From: Chlamydiota bacterium
Lineage (GTDB): Bacteria; Chlamydiota; Chlamydiia; Chlamydiales; Rhabdochlamydiaceae
Reading direction: 5' to 3'
Assembly: GCA_027348355.1 (NCBI GenBank)
Contig: DAIEPN010000215.1
Span: 1 to 17,334, forward strand
Length of the DNA: 17,334 nt
The number at the start of each line of letters is the position of its first letter. Position 1 is the stretch's first letter. The translations under genes were made by a program, and so were the position numbers. Of this stretch, positions 8,901 through 15,307 are shown in pieces. The notes under the pieces were generated by a model. It ran no database searches and was not told the origin of the DNA. It worked only from the letters and a program-made list of their open reading frames with translations.

Positions 8901-9214
8901 TTAGGTGGGAAATGTACCATAGGCTAGGAGATTCTGAATCTCTAGAAGAAGTCGACGCTATTTATGCAGAACTCAAAGATCGTTTTGGTACTCCTCCAGA
9001 ACCTACTGTTTGGCTCTATCATCTCACCAAAATTAAGGTGTTCTCATCCCAGCATGGATTCACCCTTCTTAAATTCGAAAACTTTACCTTTACTGCAGAA
9101 AGACAAAAGAAAAAAGAAGTGATTAAAAAGGTGATCCCTCTCCCAAAATCTAAGAAACCAGACCTTTTTGAAAAGGAAGTTCTATCTCTTCTAAAGTCTC
9201 AGTTTTCTCTCTAG
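5918..9214 (+). CDS. mfd: Transcription-repair coupling factor Mfd
   Basis: 1098 residues, a little shorter than E. coli Mfd (1148) and complete. It removes RNA polymerase stalled at DNA damage and recruits UvrA for nucleotide excision repair. Residues 1 to about 340 are the UvrB-like module. The RNA-polymerase-interacting domain starts at GDLVVHFQHGIGKY (456-469). The helicase motor has Walker A GDVGYGKTE (605-613, Lys611), motif II DEEQ (707-710), motif III SATPIPRTL just after, and motif VI QLRGRVGR (876-883). After about residue 930 comes the TRCF C-terminal domain, which masks the UvrA-binding surface. The ATG overlaps the last bases of alaS (AAATGTTAG), and no separate ribosome site is evident, so translation likely depends on alaS. 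The stop shares the CTAG at 9211-9214 with the oppositely oriented tspO. Confidence 0.97.
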   Translation: MLDLYRKSTSIQNFEEVLASQDELLLENLWDSPKALLLLLTKECTQKNIIVLQANTGSEKVSSNFSYFGEENLLEFPAWETLPGEEIAPSSDIVGRRFETLATLQKKKSPTILFCSLQALLQKVLTPQRLDELCAFWKVGDTISFSSIPEKLQKLGYIRNALANEKGTFAVRGGIIDVFPLSAPAPYRIDFFGDTIDQIKTYDPISQKSISKTDQFFLCPGSEYELLQKENELSLLLDYFPEDTIIVFDDLIELEDKYVALKGMPGSKSRLFCSFEEFYKKTKKNKKIYFSSDTIENLSPVGETKKPGRSFYSGKTPSHPISFSIFDQKITAQKIRHSFHEIADFFSPFENASAGTQDEILHGIHRLSHLPITLDFVSANEAEKTMLMNIIAKQEISCPQNTSFTLGYLSKGFVLEDLNLAILPYTEFTHRYKIKRQKWRSTYHVPPSDFHELSPGDLVVHFQHGIGKYLGIEKTTNHTGQVTEFLVIEYAENSKFYTPISQSHLVSRYIGVKEEIPTLHTLGTNKWQKTKLQTQQAIIGYAEELLHMQARREIKGGFTFKEDSHDMLLFEEEFPYVETEDQKKAIDEIKQDMISSKAMDRLLCGDVGYGKTEVAMRAAFKAVVDGHKQVAVLVPTTVLAMQHYETFTERMSNFPLKIACLSRFTKSQEVRRILADLKEGHVDILVGTHRILSEDILFKDLGLMIVDEEQRFGVKAKEHLKKRKEEVECLTLSATPIPRTLYLYLVGARDVSIIHTPPQDRLPITTIITERDSQTIQNALLRELSRDGQAYFIHNRIESIFMVSEEIQKLLPEARIITGHGQMSPEELDAIFHSFKSGKADILVATTIVENGIDIPNANTILIDNSERFGLADLYQLRGRVGRWNRPAYSYFLTPKHRTLPENQRKKLYALKEASGYGGGMKIAMRDLEIRGAGDILGIKQSGQISSIGFHLYCKLLKKAVLALQKKSVTIFTETKMEFSYDAKLPEEYIGETTLRWEMYHRLGDSESLEEVDAIYAELKDRFGTPPEPTVWLYHLTKIKVFSSQHGFTLLKFENFTFTAERQKKKEVIKKVIPLPKSKKPDLFEKEVLSLLKSQFSL

Positions 9215-9723
9215 TTATGCATCACAATATATAAATTTAAATTGATCGCAAAACAGATCCAAAGCAAGTAAGGAAGCAGCAAAGCGGCTGCGGGTCTTGA
9301 ATATCTTCGAAATGACTCAATTGTAACCACGATTGCAATAAAAAGCAGGATGATATCTACAAAAGCGGCTGCTGGACTTTCTAAATAAAAGAAAAGAATC
9401 GGCCAAAGCAAGTTGAAAAAGAATTGAACTCCAAACATGAGCATCGGGAAAAGTTCAGAAAATTTGACCTTTTCCCATATAAGCCAAAAAGAAATTCCCA
9501 TAAGGGTATAGAGAATTGTCCAAACAAGTGCGAAAACAAAATTCGGCGGAGTAAACGGCGATTTCACTAACCCATCATACCAAGTATGTAGAGTTGATTG
9601 TGTAAAAAGAGCTCCTATTCCCCCTATCAAAAGACAAAATAAAATACTTAACGACAAAACCTTGCGACTTGTTTTTTTTCTCTCTCTCCAAAAGAATATT
9701 TTGTCAGAGATTCTGAATTTCAT
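9211..9723 (-). CDS. tspO: TspO/MBR family membrane protein
   Basis: 170 residues with a basic N-terminus and five membrane helices (about 22-42, 62-83, 92-112, 117-137 and 147-167), the standard TspO topology. Family signatures are WYDGLVKSPFTPP (48-60) with VFALVWTILYTLMG after it, the FFFNLLWP stretch (101-108), and PYLLWICFAINLNLYI (151-166). TspO (the bacterial relative of the mitochondrial translocator protein) binds porphyrins and sterol-like ligands and is linked to tetrapyrrole or stress handling; its exact job is debated. The start is supported by AGGAGA (9729-9734), 5 bases before ATG. The gene runs towards mfd and shares with it the 4-base palindrome CTAG, which gives both genes their stop. 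It lies downstream of amn on the same strand with a 94-base gap and may be read with it. Confidence 0.93.
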   Translation of the reverse strand: MKFRISDKIFFWRERKKTSRKVLSLSILFCLLIGGIGALFTQSTLHTWYDGLVKSPFTPPNFVFALVWTILYTLMGISFWLIWEKVKFSELFPMLMFGVQFFFNLLWPILFFYLESPAAAFVDIILLFIAIVVTIESFRRYSRPAAALLLPYLLWICFAINLNLYIVMHN

Positions 9724-9817
9724 AAAAGTCTCCTTTTCTCTTTACGATGTGCAAGAAATCATTAAAGTTCAAGATCGTTCGATTTCCCTAGCAAATACTG
9801 GACAGAACCGTTTAAAG

Positions 9818-10618
9818 CTACATCCCTAAATTTCTATGGTATGCCCCTTTGATATGGTGAGATTGCATCTCTCTCGCAGCTTTTACAACTTCAATCCCTT
9901 TTTCAACATGATCGGCCATAAACCTTTCAAACACGGATTCAGATCTTTTCTTTGTTTTAAGACCATCAGAATTAAGCGGAAGATCAGAAATAAGAAGAAG
10001 GGCCCCGAGAGTAAATTTTCTTTTATAGCTCGCTGCAAAAAGAGTTGCACACTCCATTTCAATTGCCTGTGCTTTTGTGGCTTTAAGAAAATTTTTAAAC
10101 TCTTCATTAAACTCCCAAAAACGCATATTTGTCGTATAGGTAATTCCTATATGGTATGTAGTTTTTTTCTCTTCTAAAACTTGTGTAACAGCTTTCTGCA
10201 TAAGAAAATTTGCAAGAGCTGGCACTTCGGGAGGAAAATAAAAATCAGAGGTCCCCTCACCACGAATGCTTGCTACGGGAACTAAATAATCCCCCACTTG
10301 ATATCTTCTTCGCAATCCTCCGCACATACCAAGAAGAAGGCTTGCCTTCACAGGTAAAAAAGAGCAAAGATCGACAACAAGAGCTGCAGCCGGCGAGCCA
10401 ATCTTAAAATCTAAAATACTGATGTCCTCTTTTTCGGAGTGTGCAACTTTAAACATGGATCCTTCATAAACCTTCACATCACGCGACTTCGCAAAATATT
10501 CCACATATCTTGGAAAGTTTGTAAGTAAGAGGTTGGACTTAAAACTTGAGGCAGGGCATCCGGCATACCTTTCCAGAGTTTCTTTTGCGAATTCTTCTTC
10601 TTGGATTTCCGGCTCCAT
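9818..10618 (-). CDS. amn: AMP nucleosidase (short, catalytic-domain-only form)
   Basis: 266 residues of the purine nucleoside phosphorylase / MTA nucleosidase fold. Core motifs are GSPAAA (74-79), GMCGGL (97-102) followed by GDYLVP (109-114), the aromatic YTTNMRFWEF (161-170), IEMEC (186-190, the ribose-binding Met-Glu) and SDLP (211-214). The TTNxRFWE-type stretch points to AMP nucleosidase, which splits AMP into adenine and ribose 5-phosphate, not to nucleoside phosphorylase. It lacks the N-terminal regulatory half of the 484-residue E. coli enzyme; the short form is the one I associate with chlamydiae. GAGGAA (10621-10626) precedes the ATG. A good minus-strand promoter lies just upstream. 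A related futalosine- or MTA-nucleosidase role cannot be excluded from sequence alone. The amn-efp neighbourhood is shared with C. trachomatis (from memory). Confidence 0.8.
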   Translation of the reverse strand: MEPEIQEEEFAKETLERYAGCPASSFKSNLLLTNFPRYVEYFAKSRDVKVYEGSMFKVAHSEKEDISILDFKIGSPAAALVVDLCSFLPVKASLLLGMCGGLRRRYQVGDYLVPVASIRGEGTSDFYFPPEVPALANFLMQKAVTQVLEEKKTTYHIGITYTTNMRFWEFNEEFKNFLKATKAQAIEMECATLFAASYKRKFTLGALLLISDLPLNSDGLKTKKRSESVFERFMADHVEKGIEVVKAAREMQSHHIKGAYHRNLGM

Positions 10619-10648
10619 AGTTCCTCGTTTTTTTAAGACATTTTTTTC

Positions 10649-10677
10649 ATACTAGAGAAAGAAAGGTTTTCTAGCAA
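10649..10677 (-). promoter_or_regulatory. Candidate promoter of amn (and tspO)
   Basis: On the minus strand: TTGCTA (10672-10677), a 17-base spacer, TAGTAT (10649-10654). Initiation near 10642 gives a leader of about 25 bases before the amn ATG. It starts just after the stop of the broken gene at 10689, so amn is likely independent of it. Confidence 0.5.
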
Positions 10678-10688
10678 ACGGATGCAAC

Positions 10689-11246
10689 CTAAGATGAAAA
10701 TTTGATGATCAGATTCGCATAACGCTCACGAAGCATCTCCCATTTCTCTTCAAGAGAAAATGCAAGCCCGTCTTTAAACAGAATTTTTGCAGTGTAAACG
10801 TGTGTTGAGCAATGTAACCAAAGAGGAGATGGGAGGGCAACTTTTAAAGTTAATTGCGCCATGGCAATTTTTTTCTCTTTAATAGCAGCTTCTCGTGAGC
10901 TGGGATCAGAGGCAAACTCCTCAAGAAGAAGCCCCCTATGGCAACAACATGAAGGCTAGAATATCTTGATCGTAAATACTCTAGTCTTGCTTTATGGCAT
11001 TCCACCCCTCGAACAGCTTTGTAAAAGAAATATAGTCCATCCTTTCTAAGGCTTTATTTACTGAAACAGGATTTTCAGTCCTTCTCTGTCTCTACCTGGT
11101 CAGGAGCCCCTCCTGCTAAGCGACGATTAAGGAAATTGAGCCAATCCTCACTATGATCCTCTCTGAAGTATGTATGCCATTGAGAGGGCGTCTTAACCCA
11201 GCTGTCACAAAAAAATGCCCTTAATTTTTTTTGAAAAACCTAGCAT
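10689..11246 (-). pseudogene. Broken gene of about 185 codons, family not recognised
   Basis: No intact frame exists here, but the minus strand reads as one protein across four single-base shifts. An ATG at 11244-11246 gives MLGFSKK. The frame then changes at A8 (11225-11232) or T7 (11209-11215) into DSWVKTPSQWHTYF and onwards to RRLAGGAP. A second shift near 11078-11090 gives ENPVSVNKAL, a third near 11047-11052 gives KDGLYFFYKAVRGVECHK, and a fourth at the G5 run (plus-strand C5 10932-10936) gives LLLEEFASDPSSREAAIKE, ending SLEEKWEMLRERYANL and TAG 10689-10691. Two inferred insertions and two deletions cancel, so the span stays divisible by three. All segments look soluble and well coded. 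The family is unknown to me. Decay is the simplest reading; sequencing error in short homopolymers is the alternative. It fills most of the 800 bases between amn and efp. Confidence 0.7.
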
Positions 11247-11284
11247 TCCCTCAAAAAAAGAAACAACAAAAACTCAAAAAATGG

Positions 11285-11311
11285 ATTGATATATTTAAAA
11301 ATTGATATAAT
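11285..11311 (+). promoter_or_regulatory. Candidate efp promoter with extended -10 and a 9-bp direct repeat
   Basis: A consensus extended -10, TGATATAAT (11303-11311), lies about 100 bases before the efp ATG. No matching -35 is seen at 16-18 bases; TTGATA (11286-11291) is only 14 bases away. The nonamer ATTGATATA occurs at 11285-11293 and again at 11301-11309, so the -10 overlaps the second copy. The implied leader (about 11318-11418) is pyrimidine-rich and has no clear hairpin. Confidence 0.5.
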
Positions 11312-11418
11312 TCCTCAGAATGTCTTTCTTCCTATTCTATCTACAAAAAACCTCTTGAAATCTAAATAGCCGTCTCAGAAAATGCTTTCTTTTACTCTAG
11401 ATATTAGGAATATAAATT

Positions 11419-11985
11419 ATGGCGCAAGTTAGCACAAATGAGTTTAAAGCAGGATTAAAGGTGGAAGTGGAAGGTGAACCTTACGCCATCGTAATCAATG
11501 AATTTGTCAAACCTGGTAAAGGACAACCTTTTAACCGTGTAAAACTCAAAAACCTCCTGACAGGACGAGTGGTTGAAAAAACATTCAAATCGGGCGATAA
11601 GTTAGATCTAGCTGATATTGAAGAAAACAAGATGCGCCTTGTTTATAAAGAATCTGATAGCGCCACATTCATGGATGATAATACGTTTGATCAACTTACA
11701 ATTTCTCTCTCTGTCATCGGGGATCAAGAACAATGGCTCATGGAAGAGGCGGTTTATGATATTGTATTCTATAAAGGCCAGCCTATTACCGTCTCCCCTC
11801 CTACTTTCATGGAAATGACAATTGTGGATACAGCTCCAGGAGATCGAGGAAACACAGCTTCAGGAAGAGTTCTTAAACCTGCAATTACCGATAGCGGGGC
11901 GAAAATCCAAGTACCTATTTTTGTTGACCAAGGAGAAAAAGTGAAAGTCGACACTCGTACTGGTGAGTATGTCTCTCGAGTCTAA
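11419..11985 (+). CDS. efp: Elongation factor P
   Basis: 188 residues, full length for the family. EF-P binds between the P and E sites of a stalled ribosome and helps form peptide bonds at polyproline. The N-terminal KOW-like domain carries the modification loop KPGKGQPF with the lysine at position 34, the residue that is beta-lysylated in E. coli. The C-terminal domains show the signature stretch from KIQVPIFVDQGEKVKVDTRTGEY region (near 165-185, read in parts as QVPIFV, QGEKVKVDT and RTGEYVSRV). AGGAA (11406-11410) lies 8 bases before the ATG. The next gene, which encodes the lysyl ligase acting on this lysine, starts inside the end of this one, so factor and modifying enzyme are made together. 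Chlamydiae often have two EF-P copies; only one is visible here. Confidence 0.97.
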   Translation: MAQVSTNEFKAGLKVEVEGEPYAIVINEFVKPGKGQPFNRVKLKNLLTGRVVEKTFKSGDKLDLADIEENKMRLVYKESDSATFMDDNTFDQLTISLSVIGDQEQWLMEEAVYDIVFYKGQPITVSPPTFMEMTIVDTAPGDRGNTASGRVLKPAITDSGAKIQVPIFVDQGEKVKVDTRTGEYVSRV

Positions 11986-12919
11986 AATTTCCATTCTGCA
12001 GGATAGAGCTTATATGCTCGCAAAAGCACGTCAGTTTTTTGCAGAAAAAAATATTATGGAAGTTGATTGCCCGGCTTTAACAAAAGGCTCGCCTATTGAC
12101 CAGCATATTGATGTAATGAGCCTATCTTTTCCCGGAGGAGAAAAAAGACATCTCTATACATCTCCTGAATACGGGATGAAAAGATTGCTTGCAGATGGGA
12201 TTGGTGACATTTACCAAATTTGCCATGTATTTCGCTTAGGAGAATCAGGACATCTGCACAATCCCGAATTTACCATGGTAGAGTGGTACCAAAATGGGAT
12301 TCCTTTTTCTCAGATCATCGAAGAAACTCTATGCTTCATCAAATTATTTTTAGGAGATCTTCCCCACCAAATTTTCTCTTACAGGGACCTCCTAAAAAAG
12401 TATTTCGAACTAGATTACTTACGCGCTACCTGCTCCGAACTCCTGGCAGCTTGTGAAAAATATGATCTTCCTAAAGCATCAGATATGGAAAGCTGGGACA
12501 AAGACACTCTACTCCAATACATGGTCAGTTTTTATATCGAGCCCAAACTCGGCATAAATGAGTTCACTGTCATCAATTATTTTCCAGCATCGCAAGCAGC
12601 CCTTTCTAAAACTCTCACTATAGGAGAAGAACCTGTTGCAGAGCGTTTTGAGATTTATTATCAAGGGATCGAGCTTTGCAATGGCTTCCATGAACTTACT
12701 GATGCGAAAGAACAAGAAAAACGTTTTGTAAGACAAAACGAACTTCGAAAATCGATTGGTAAAGAAGAGCTTCCGATTGATACATTCTTTCTACAAGCCT
12801 TGGGAAAAGGTCTTCCGGATTGCTGCGGCGTAGCGGTAGGCTTTGATAGACTCATGCTCCTTAAGCATAAAAAAGCCACAATTCAAGAAGTTATCCCCTT
12901 TTCTTGGGAAATTGCATAA
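11969..12919 (+). CDS. epmA: EF-P--(R)-beta-lysine ligase EpmA (PoxA/GenX)
   Basis: 316 residues from ATG 11969; a GTG at 11963 would add two. It is a truncated class II lysyl-tRNA-synthetase paralogue: only the catalytic core is present and there is no anticodon-binding domain. It attaches beta-lysine to Lys34 of EF-P, not lysine to tRNA. Motifs (GTG-start numbering; subtract 2 for ATG) are the TSPEYGMKRLL strand (66-76), motif 2 around FRLGESGHLHNPEFTM (90-105), GIELCNGFHELTDA (235-248, closely matching E. coli EpmA) and motif 3 GVAVGFDRLMLL (289-300). The start overlaps the end of efp by 17 bases in another frame with no good ribosome site, implying translational coupling. Supply of (R)-beta-lysine needs the aminomutase EpmB, which is not in this window. 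The stop lies 3 bases from the convergent nadE stop. Confidence 0.93.
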   Translation: MSLESKISILQDRAYMLAKARQFFAEKNIMEVDCPALTKGSPIDQHIDVMSLSFPGGEKRHLYTSPEYGMKRLLADGIGDIYQICHVFRLGESGHLHNPEFTMVEWYQNGIPFSQIIEETLCFIKLFLGDLPHQIFSYRDLLKKYFELDYLRATCSELLAACEKYDLPKASDMESWDKDTLLQYMVSFYIEPKLGINEFTVINYFPASQAALSKTLTIGEEPVAERFEIYYQGIELCNGFHELTDAKEQEKRFVRQNELRKSIGKEELPIDTFFLQALGKGLPDCCGVAVGFDRLMLLKHKKATIQEVIPFSWEIA

Positions 12920-12922
12920 GAT

Positions 12923-14557
12923 CTATTTCCACTTTTGCACGATAGGGAATTGTCTTCCCACGCGGAAAGCTTTTTTGCTGACACGGATTCCAGGAGGCGC
13001 TTGCCTTCTTTTATATTCCGCTTTGTGGATCATAAAAACTATGCGACCTACTAGCTCGTTTGAAAAATGATATTTCCTACAGATTTGCTCCGGAGAGAGA
13101 TACTCTTCCACATAGGCTTGGATAATCTTGTCCAAAGTATCATAATCGGGCAATGTATCAATATCTTTCTGATTTGGTCTCAGTTCTGCGGAAGGCGCTT
13201 TTTCCATCGTTGAGATTGGGATAATCTCTCTCTCACGATTGATGAACCTTGCCAATTGATACACTTGCGTTTTTGTGACATCGGAAATCGCTGCAAGCCC
13301 TCCGCACATATCACCATATAAAGTGCTATAGCCAACTGCAGACTCGCTTTTATTTGCCGGACTTATTACGAGATAGCCGAGTTTATTGGAAAACGCCATG
13401 AGAATCATGCCGCGAATTCTAGCTTGTAAATTTTCTTCTGTTGTGTCCATAGGCATAGCCGTAAAATACGGTTCAAACGTATCCAGAAAACTAGAAAACT
13501 CCTTTTCGATAGAAATGATCTGAAAATGAATTCCTAAATTTTCTACCAGTTTTTTTGCATCTGTAGTGCTAGATTCAGAAGAAAATCTCGAAGGCATTGC
13601 AAGAGCTAACACATTTTGCTTTCCAAGAGCCTCTGTCGCGATGCAAGCACAAAGCGCAGAATCGATACCTCCTGAAAGACCAAGGCATGCCTTGGTAAAA
13701 CCTTGCTTGAAAAAATAATCACGAACTCCTAGAACTAAAGCATTAAATAAGTCTTTAACAGGATCCTGCTTGATTTGCAAAATAGGAAGCTCTCCACTTG
13801 TATCGATAAGCATTTCCTCTTCTACAAAACCTCCAGCCAGTTTTCGAAGAGATCCTTTTTCATCCACATACATACTAAAACCATCGAAAACAAGTTGGTC
13901 ATTTCCTCCTACTTGACAGCATAAAATGACAGGACAAGCTAAAGTTGATGCAGATTTTGCACACACCTCTGTACGCTGGGATACTTTATCAAAATGATAA
14001 GGAGAAGCAGATATGTTGATCAAAATATCAGGCTGAAGTTTGGCAAGATCGGTAATGGGATCTTTAAGATATTTTATCCAATCAACAAACCCACCGTGGT
14101 GCCAAATGTCTTCGCAGATCATGACCGCCACTTTTTTCCCAAATAAAGGCCAAGTTCGTACCATAGTTCCAGGTTCGAAATATCTTCTTTCATCAAACAC
14201 ATCGTAGGTGGGAAGCAGCCACTTATCATGAAATCCTAGAAGGTTGCCATCATAAAAAATCGCAGCGCTATTGCAAATTGGTTTTTCCCCAGATAGAGGA
14301 GCTTTGCGAACAAGTCCTACAATCACAGCTATTCCCTCTGAAGCTTTTGCAAGTTTCGGAATATATTCCTCTGATTTGGCTACAAAATCTTTATGGAGCA
14401 GGAGATCTTCAGGAGGATAACCACAAAGAGAAAGTTCTGGGAATGCGATGATCTGCACATTTTGCTTTCGAGCTGAATCGATCCAAGTTAGGATTTTATG
14501 AAAATTTCCTTCAAAATCCCCAACTGTTGGATTAATCTGAGCGGCAATAATACGCAT
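12923..14557 (-). CDS. nadE: Glutamine-dependent NAD+ synthetase
   Basis: 544 residues. It makes NAD+ from nicotinate adenine dinucleotide, ATP and glutamine. The N-terminal nitrilase-type glutaminase has the triad Glu41 (FPELSLCGYPPE), Lys112 (HDKWLLPTYDVFDERRYF) and Cys148 (MICEDIW); ammonia passes to the C-terminal synthetase, which has the PP-loop LSGGIDSA (294-301) and the nucleotide-binding ANKSESAVGYSTLYGD (401-416). The C-terminus QAPPGIRVSKKAFRVGRQFP is typical. The frame is open to 14644, but ATG 14555-14557 is preferred: AAGGAA (14562-14567) lies 4 bases before it and the protein then begins MRIIAAQINPTVGDF as in the family. A TATATT (14585-14590, minus strand) could be a -10, without a good -35. 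Chlamydiaceae are thought to import NAD+, so this gene supports a less reduced chlamydia. Confidence 0.95.
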   Translation of the reverse strand: MRIIAAQINPTVGDFEGNFHKILTWIDSARKQNVQIIAFPELSLCGYPPEDLLLHKDFVAKSEEYIPKLAKASEGIAVIVGLVRKAPLSGEKPICNSAAIFYDGNLLGFHDKWLLPTYDVFDERRYFEPGTMVRTWPLFGKKVAVMICEDIWHHGGFVDWIKYLKDPITDLAKLQPDILINISASPYHFDKVSQRTEVCAKSASTLACPVILCCQVGGNDQLVFDGFSMYVDEKGSLRKLAGGFVEEEMLIDTSGELPILQIKQDPVKDLFNALVLGVRDYFFKQGFTKACLGLSGGIDSALCACIATEALGKQNVLALAMPSRFSSESSTTDAKKLVENLGIHFQIISIEKEFSSFLDTFEPYFTAMPMDTTEENLQARIRGMILMAFSNKLGYLVISPANKSESAVGYSTLYGDMCGGLAAISDVTKTQVYQLARFINREREIIPISTMEKAPSAELRPNQKDIDTLPDYDTLDKIIQAYVEEYLSPEQICRKYHFSNELVGRIVFMIHKAEYKRRQAPPGIRVSKKAFRVGRQFPIVQKWK

Positions 14558-14764
14558 AAAATTCCTTATCTTCTTAAACTCTAAAATATACCTTGGACCA
14601 TTTTCCCCACCACTCAATTGTCTTACAGTTTGGATGATATACAAGGAATTTAAAACAAATTGACTAAGGAATCGATTAAAAAAAACTCAATCTAGACTTG
14701 AATTTCTAACTAAAATTAAGCATTAACACCTCTATTACAATTCCATTATTAATGAAAATGCCAT
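14558..14764. other. Intergenic stretch between nadE and the G8-tract gene
   Basis: Apart from the nadE ribosome site and the possible -10 at 14585-14590 on the minus strand, no gene, RNA or hairpin is recognised. The DNA is AT-rich. Confidence 0.5.
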
Positions 14765-15061
14765 ATGCGAAAACAGATTCAAGCTGTACAATCATTAAAA
14801 TCGATTTTTAAATTCACTTTAAATAGGAGAAAATAGGTAAAGCATCTTCTGGTTTAGTTTTGGAAAGAATGCAGTATCTTATAGGATGGCAGCTAATCAA
14901 TGATATTCAGATAAAACTCTATTCGATCCCAGAAGGTATATCCTTCTACGTTCCTGCTAGCTATCTTGTAGCAAATGGGGGGGGATAAGATAATCACAGC
15001 CTTTTCAACTAAAGTTGGCTCTGCTGTGGGATTTGCATTAGGCGCCTTTATGGAGCATTAA
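14765..15061 (+). pseudogene. Small gene of about 98 codons interrupted by two frameshifts, one at a G8 tract
   Basis: ATG 14765 opens MRKQIQAVQSLKSIF and stops at TAG 14834-14836. A second frame, open from 14827, continues KIGKASSGLVLERMQYLIGW and PEGISFYVPASYLVANGG, then meets TAA (14986-14988) right after eight G residues (14977-14984). Removing one G joins it to DKIITAFSTKVGSAVGFALG and TAA 15059-15061. The first inferred deletion and the extra G cancel, so start and end share one frame. The C-terminal part has a Gly/Ala-rich hydrophobic segment that could enter a membrane; the family is unknown to me. A terminator sits 45 bases after the last stop, which supports a former or living gene. 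No good ribosome site is seen at 14765; GGAAAG before ATG 14869 could start the middle frame. It may be decay, phase variation at the G tract, or homopolymer error. Confidence 0.55.
14977..14984 (+). repeat. G8 homopolymer tract inside a reading frame
   Basis: Eight consecutive G residues, the longest G run in the window, in otherwise AT-rich DNA. With 8 G the frame stops two bases later (TAA 14986); with 7 or 10 G it would continue for another 25 codons. Poly-G tracts of this kind switch genes on and off by slipped-strand mispairing in several bacteria, including some chlamydial pmp genes. Confidence 0.8.
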
Positions 15062-15105
15062 AAGCGTAAGCAACTCAAAAAAAGTGTTATCTTTACATCA
15101 ACACA

Positions 15106-15134
15106 ACCCTACCTATCCCCTGATAGGGTTTTTA
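15106..15134 (+). terminator. Rho-independent terminator
   Basis: AACCCTA (15106-15112) pairs with TAGGGTT (15125-15131), with TTTTT at 15130-15134 directly after the GGG. An alternative inner stem CCTATC/GATAGG is also possible. It lies after the small G8-tract gene and well before the symporter promoter, so it most likely closes a transcript from the former. Confidence 0.65.
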
Positions 15135-15201
15135 TGAGTGTCGAATTCGGTGTGATTTCTTCTCATACCTAGTGGTAGCTATCATATGTGCAATTACACT
15201 T

Positions 15202-15256
15202 TTATTAGAAGATTTTTAAAAAAATAAAAAATAAATCATAATTAAAAATCTAATAA
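15202..15256. repeat. AT-rich inverted repeat, arms 15 and 18 bases
   Basis: Left arm TTATTAGAAGATTTTTAA (15202-15219) and right arm TTAAAAATCTAATAA (15242-15256) are complementary over 15 bases if three bases (AGA) bulge out of the left arm; the loop is 22 bases. No T-run or target duplication was seen. It could be a transcript hairpin, a regulatory site or a trace of a small mobile repeat. Confidence 0.5.
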
Positions 15257-15307
15257 ATTCGATTATCTATCTATTTGTATTTGCAATTATTCAATAATTA
15301 ATATTAC

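Noticed and set aside
9789..9794. Another TTGCTA on the minus strand before tspO
   Set aside because: No acceptable -10 hexamer at 16-18 bases, so it was not called a promoter.
9836..10177. 113-codon frame on the plus strand
   Set aside because: It is antisense to amn, whose motifs are firm; the composition is Phe/Cys/Lys-rich as expected of a shadow.
14558..14644. 29-residue N-terminal extension of NadE
   Set aside because: The family start MRIIAAQINP and a good ribosome site both fit ATG 14555-14557; the extension looks non-coding.
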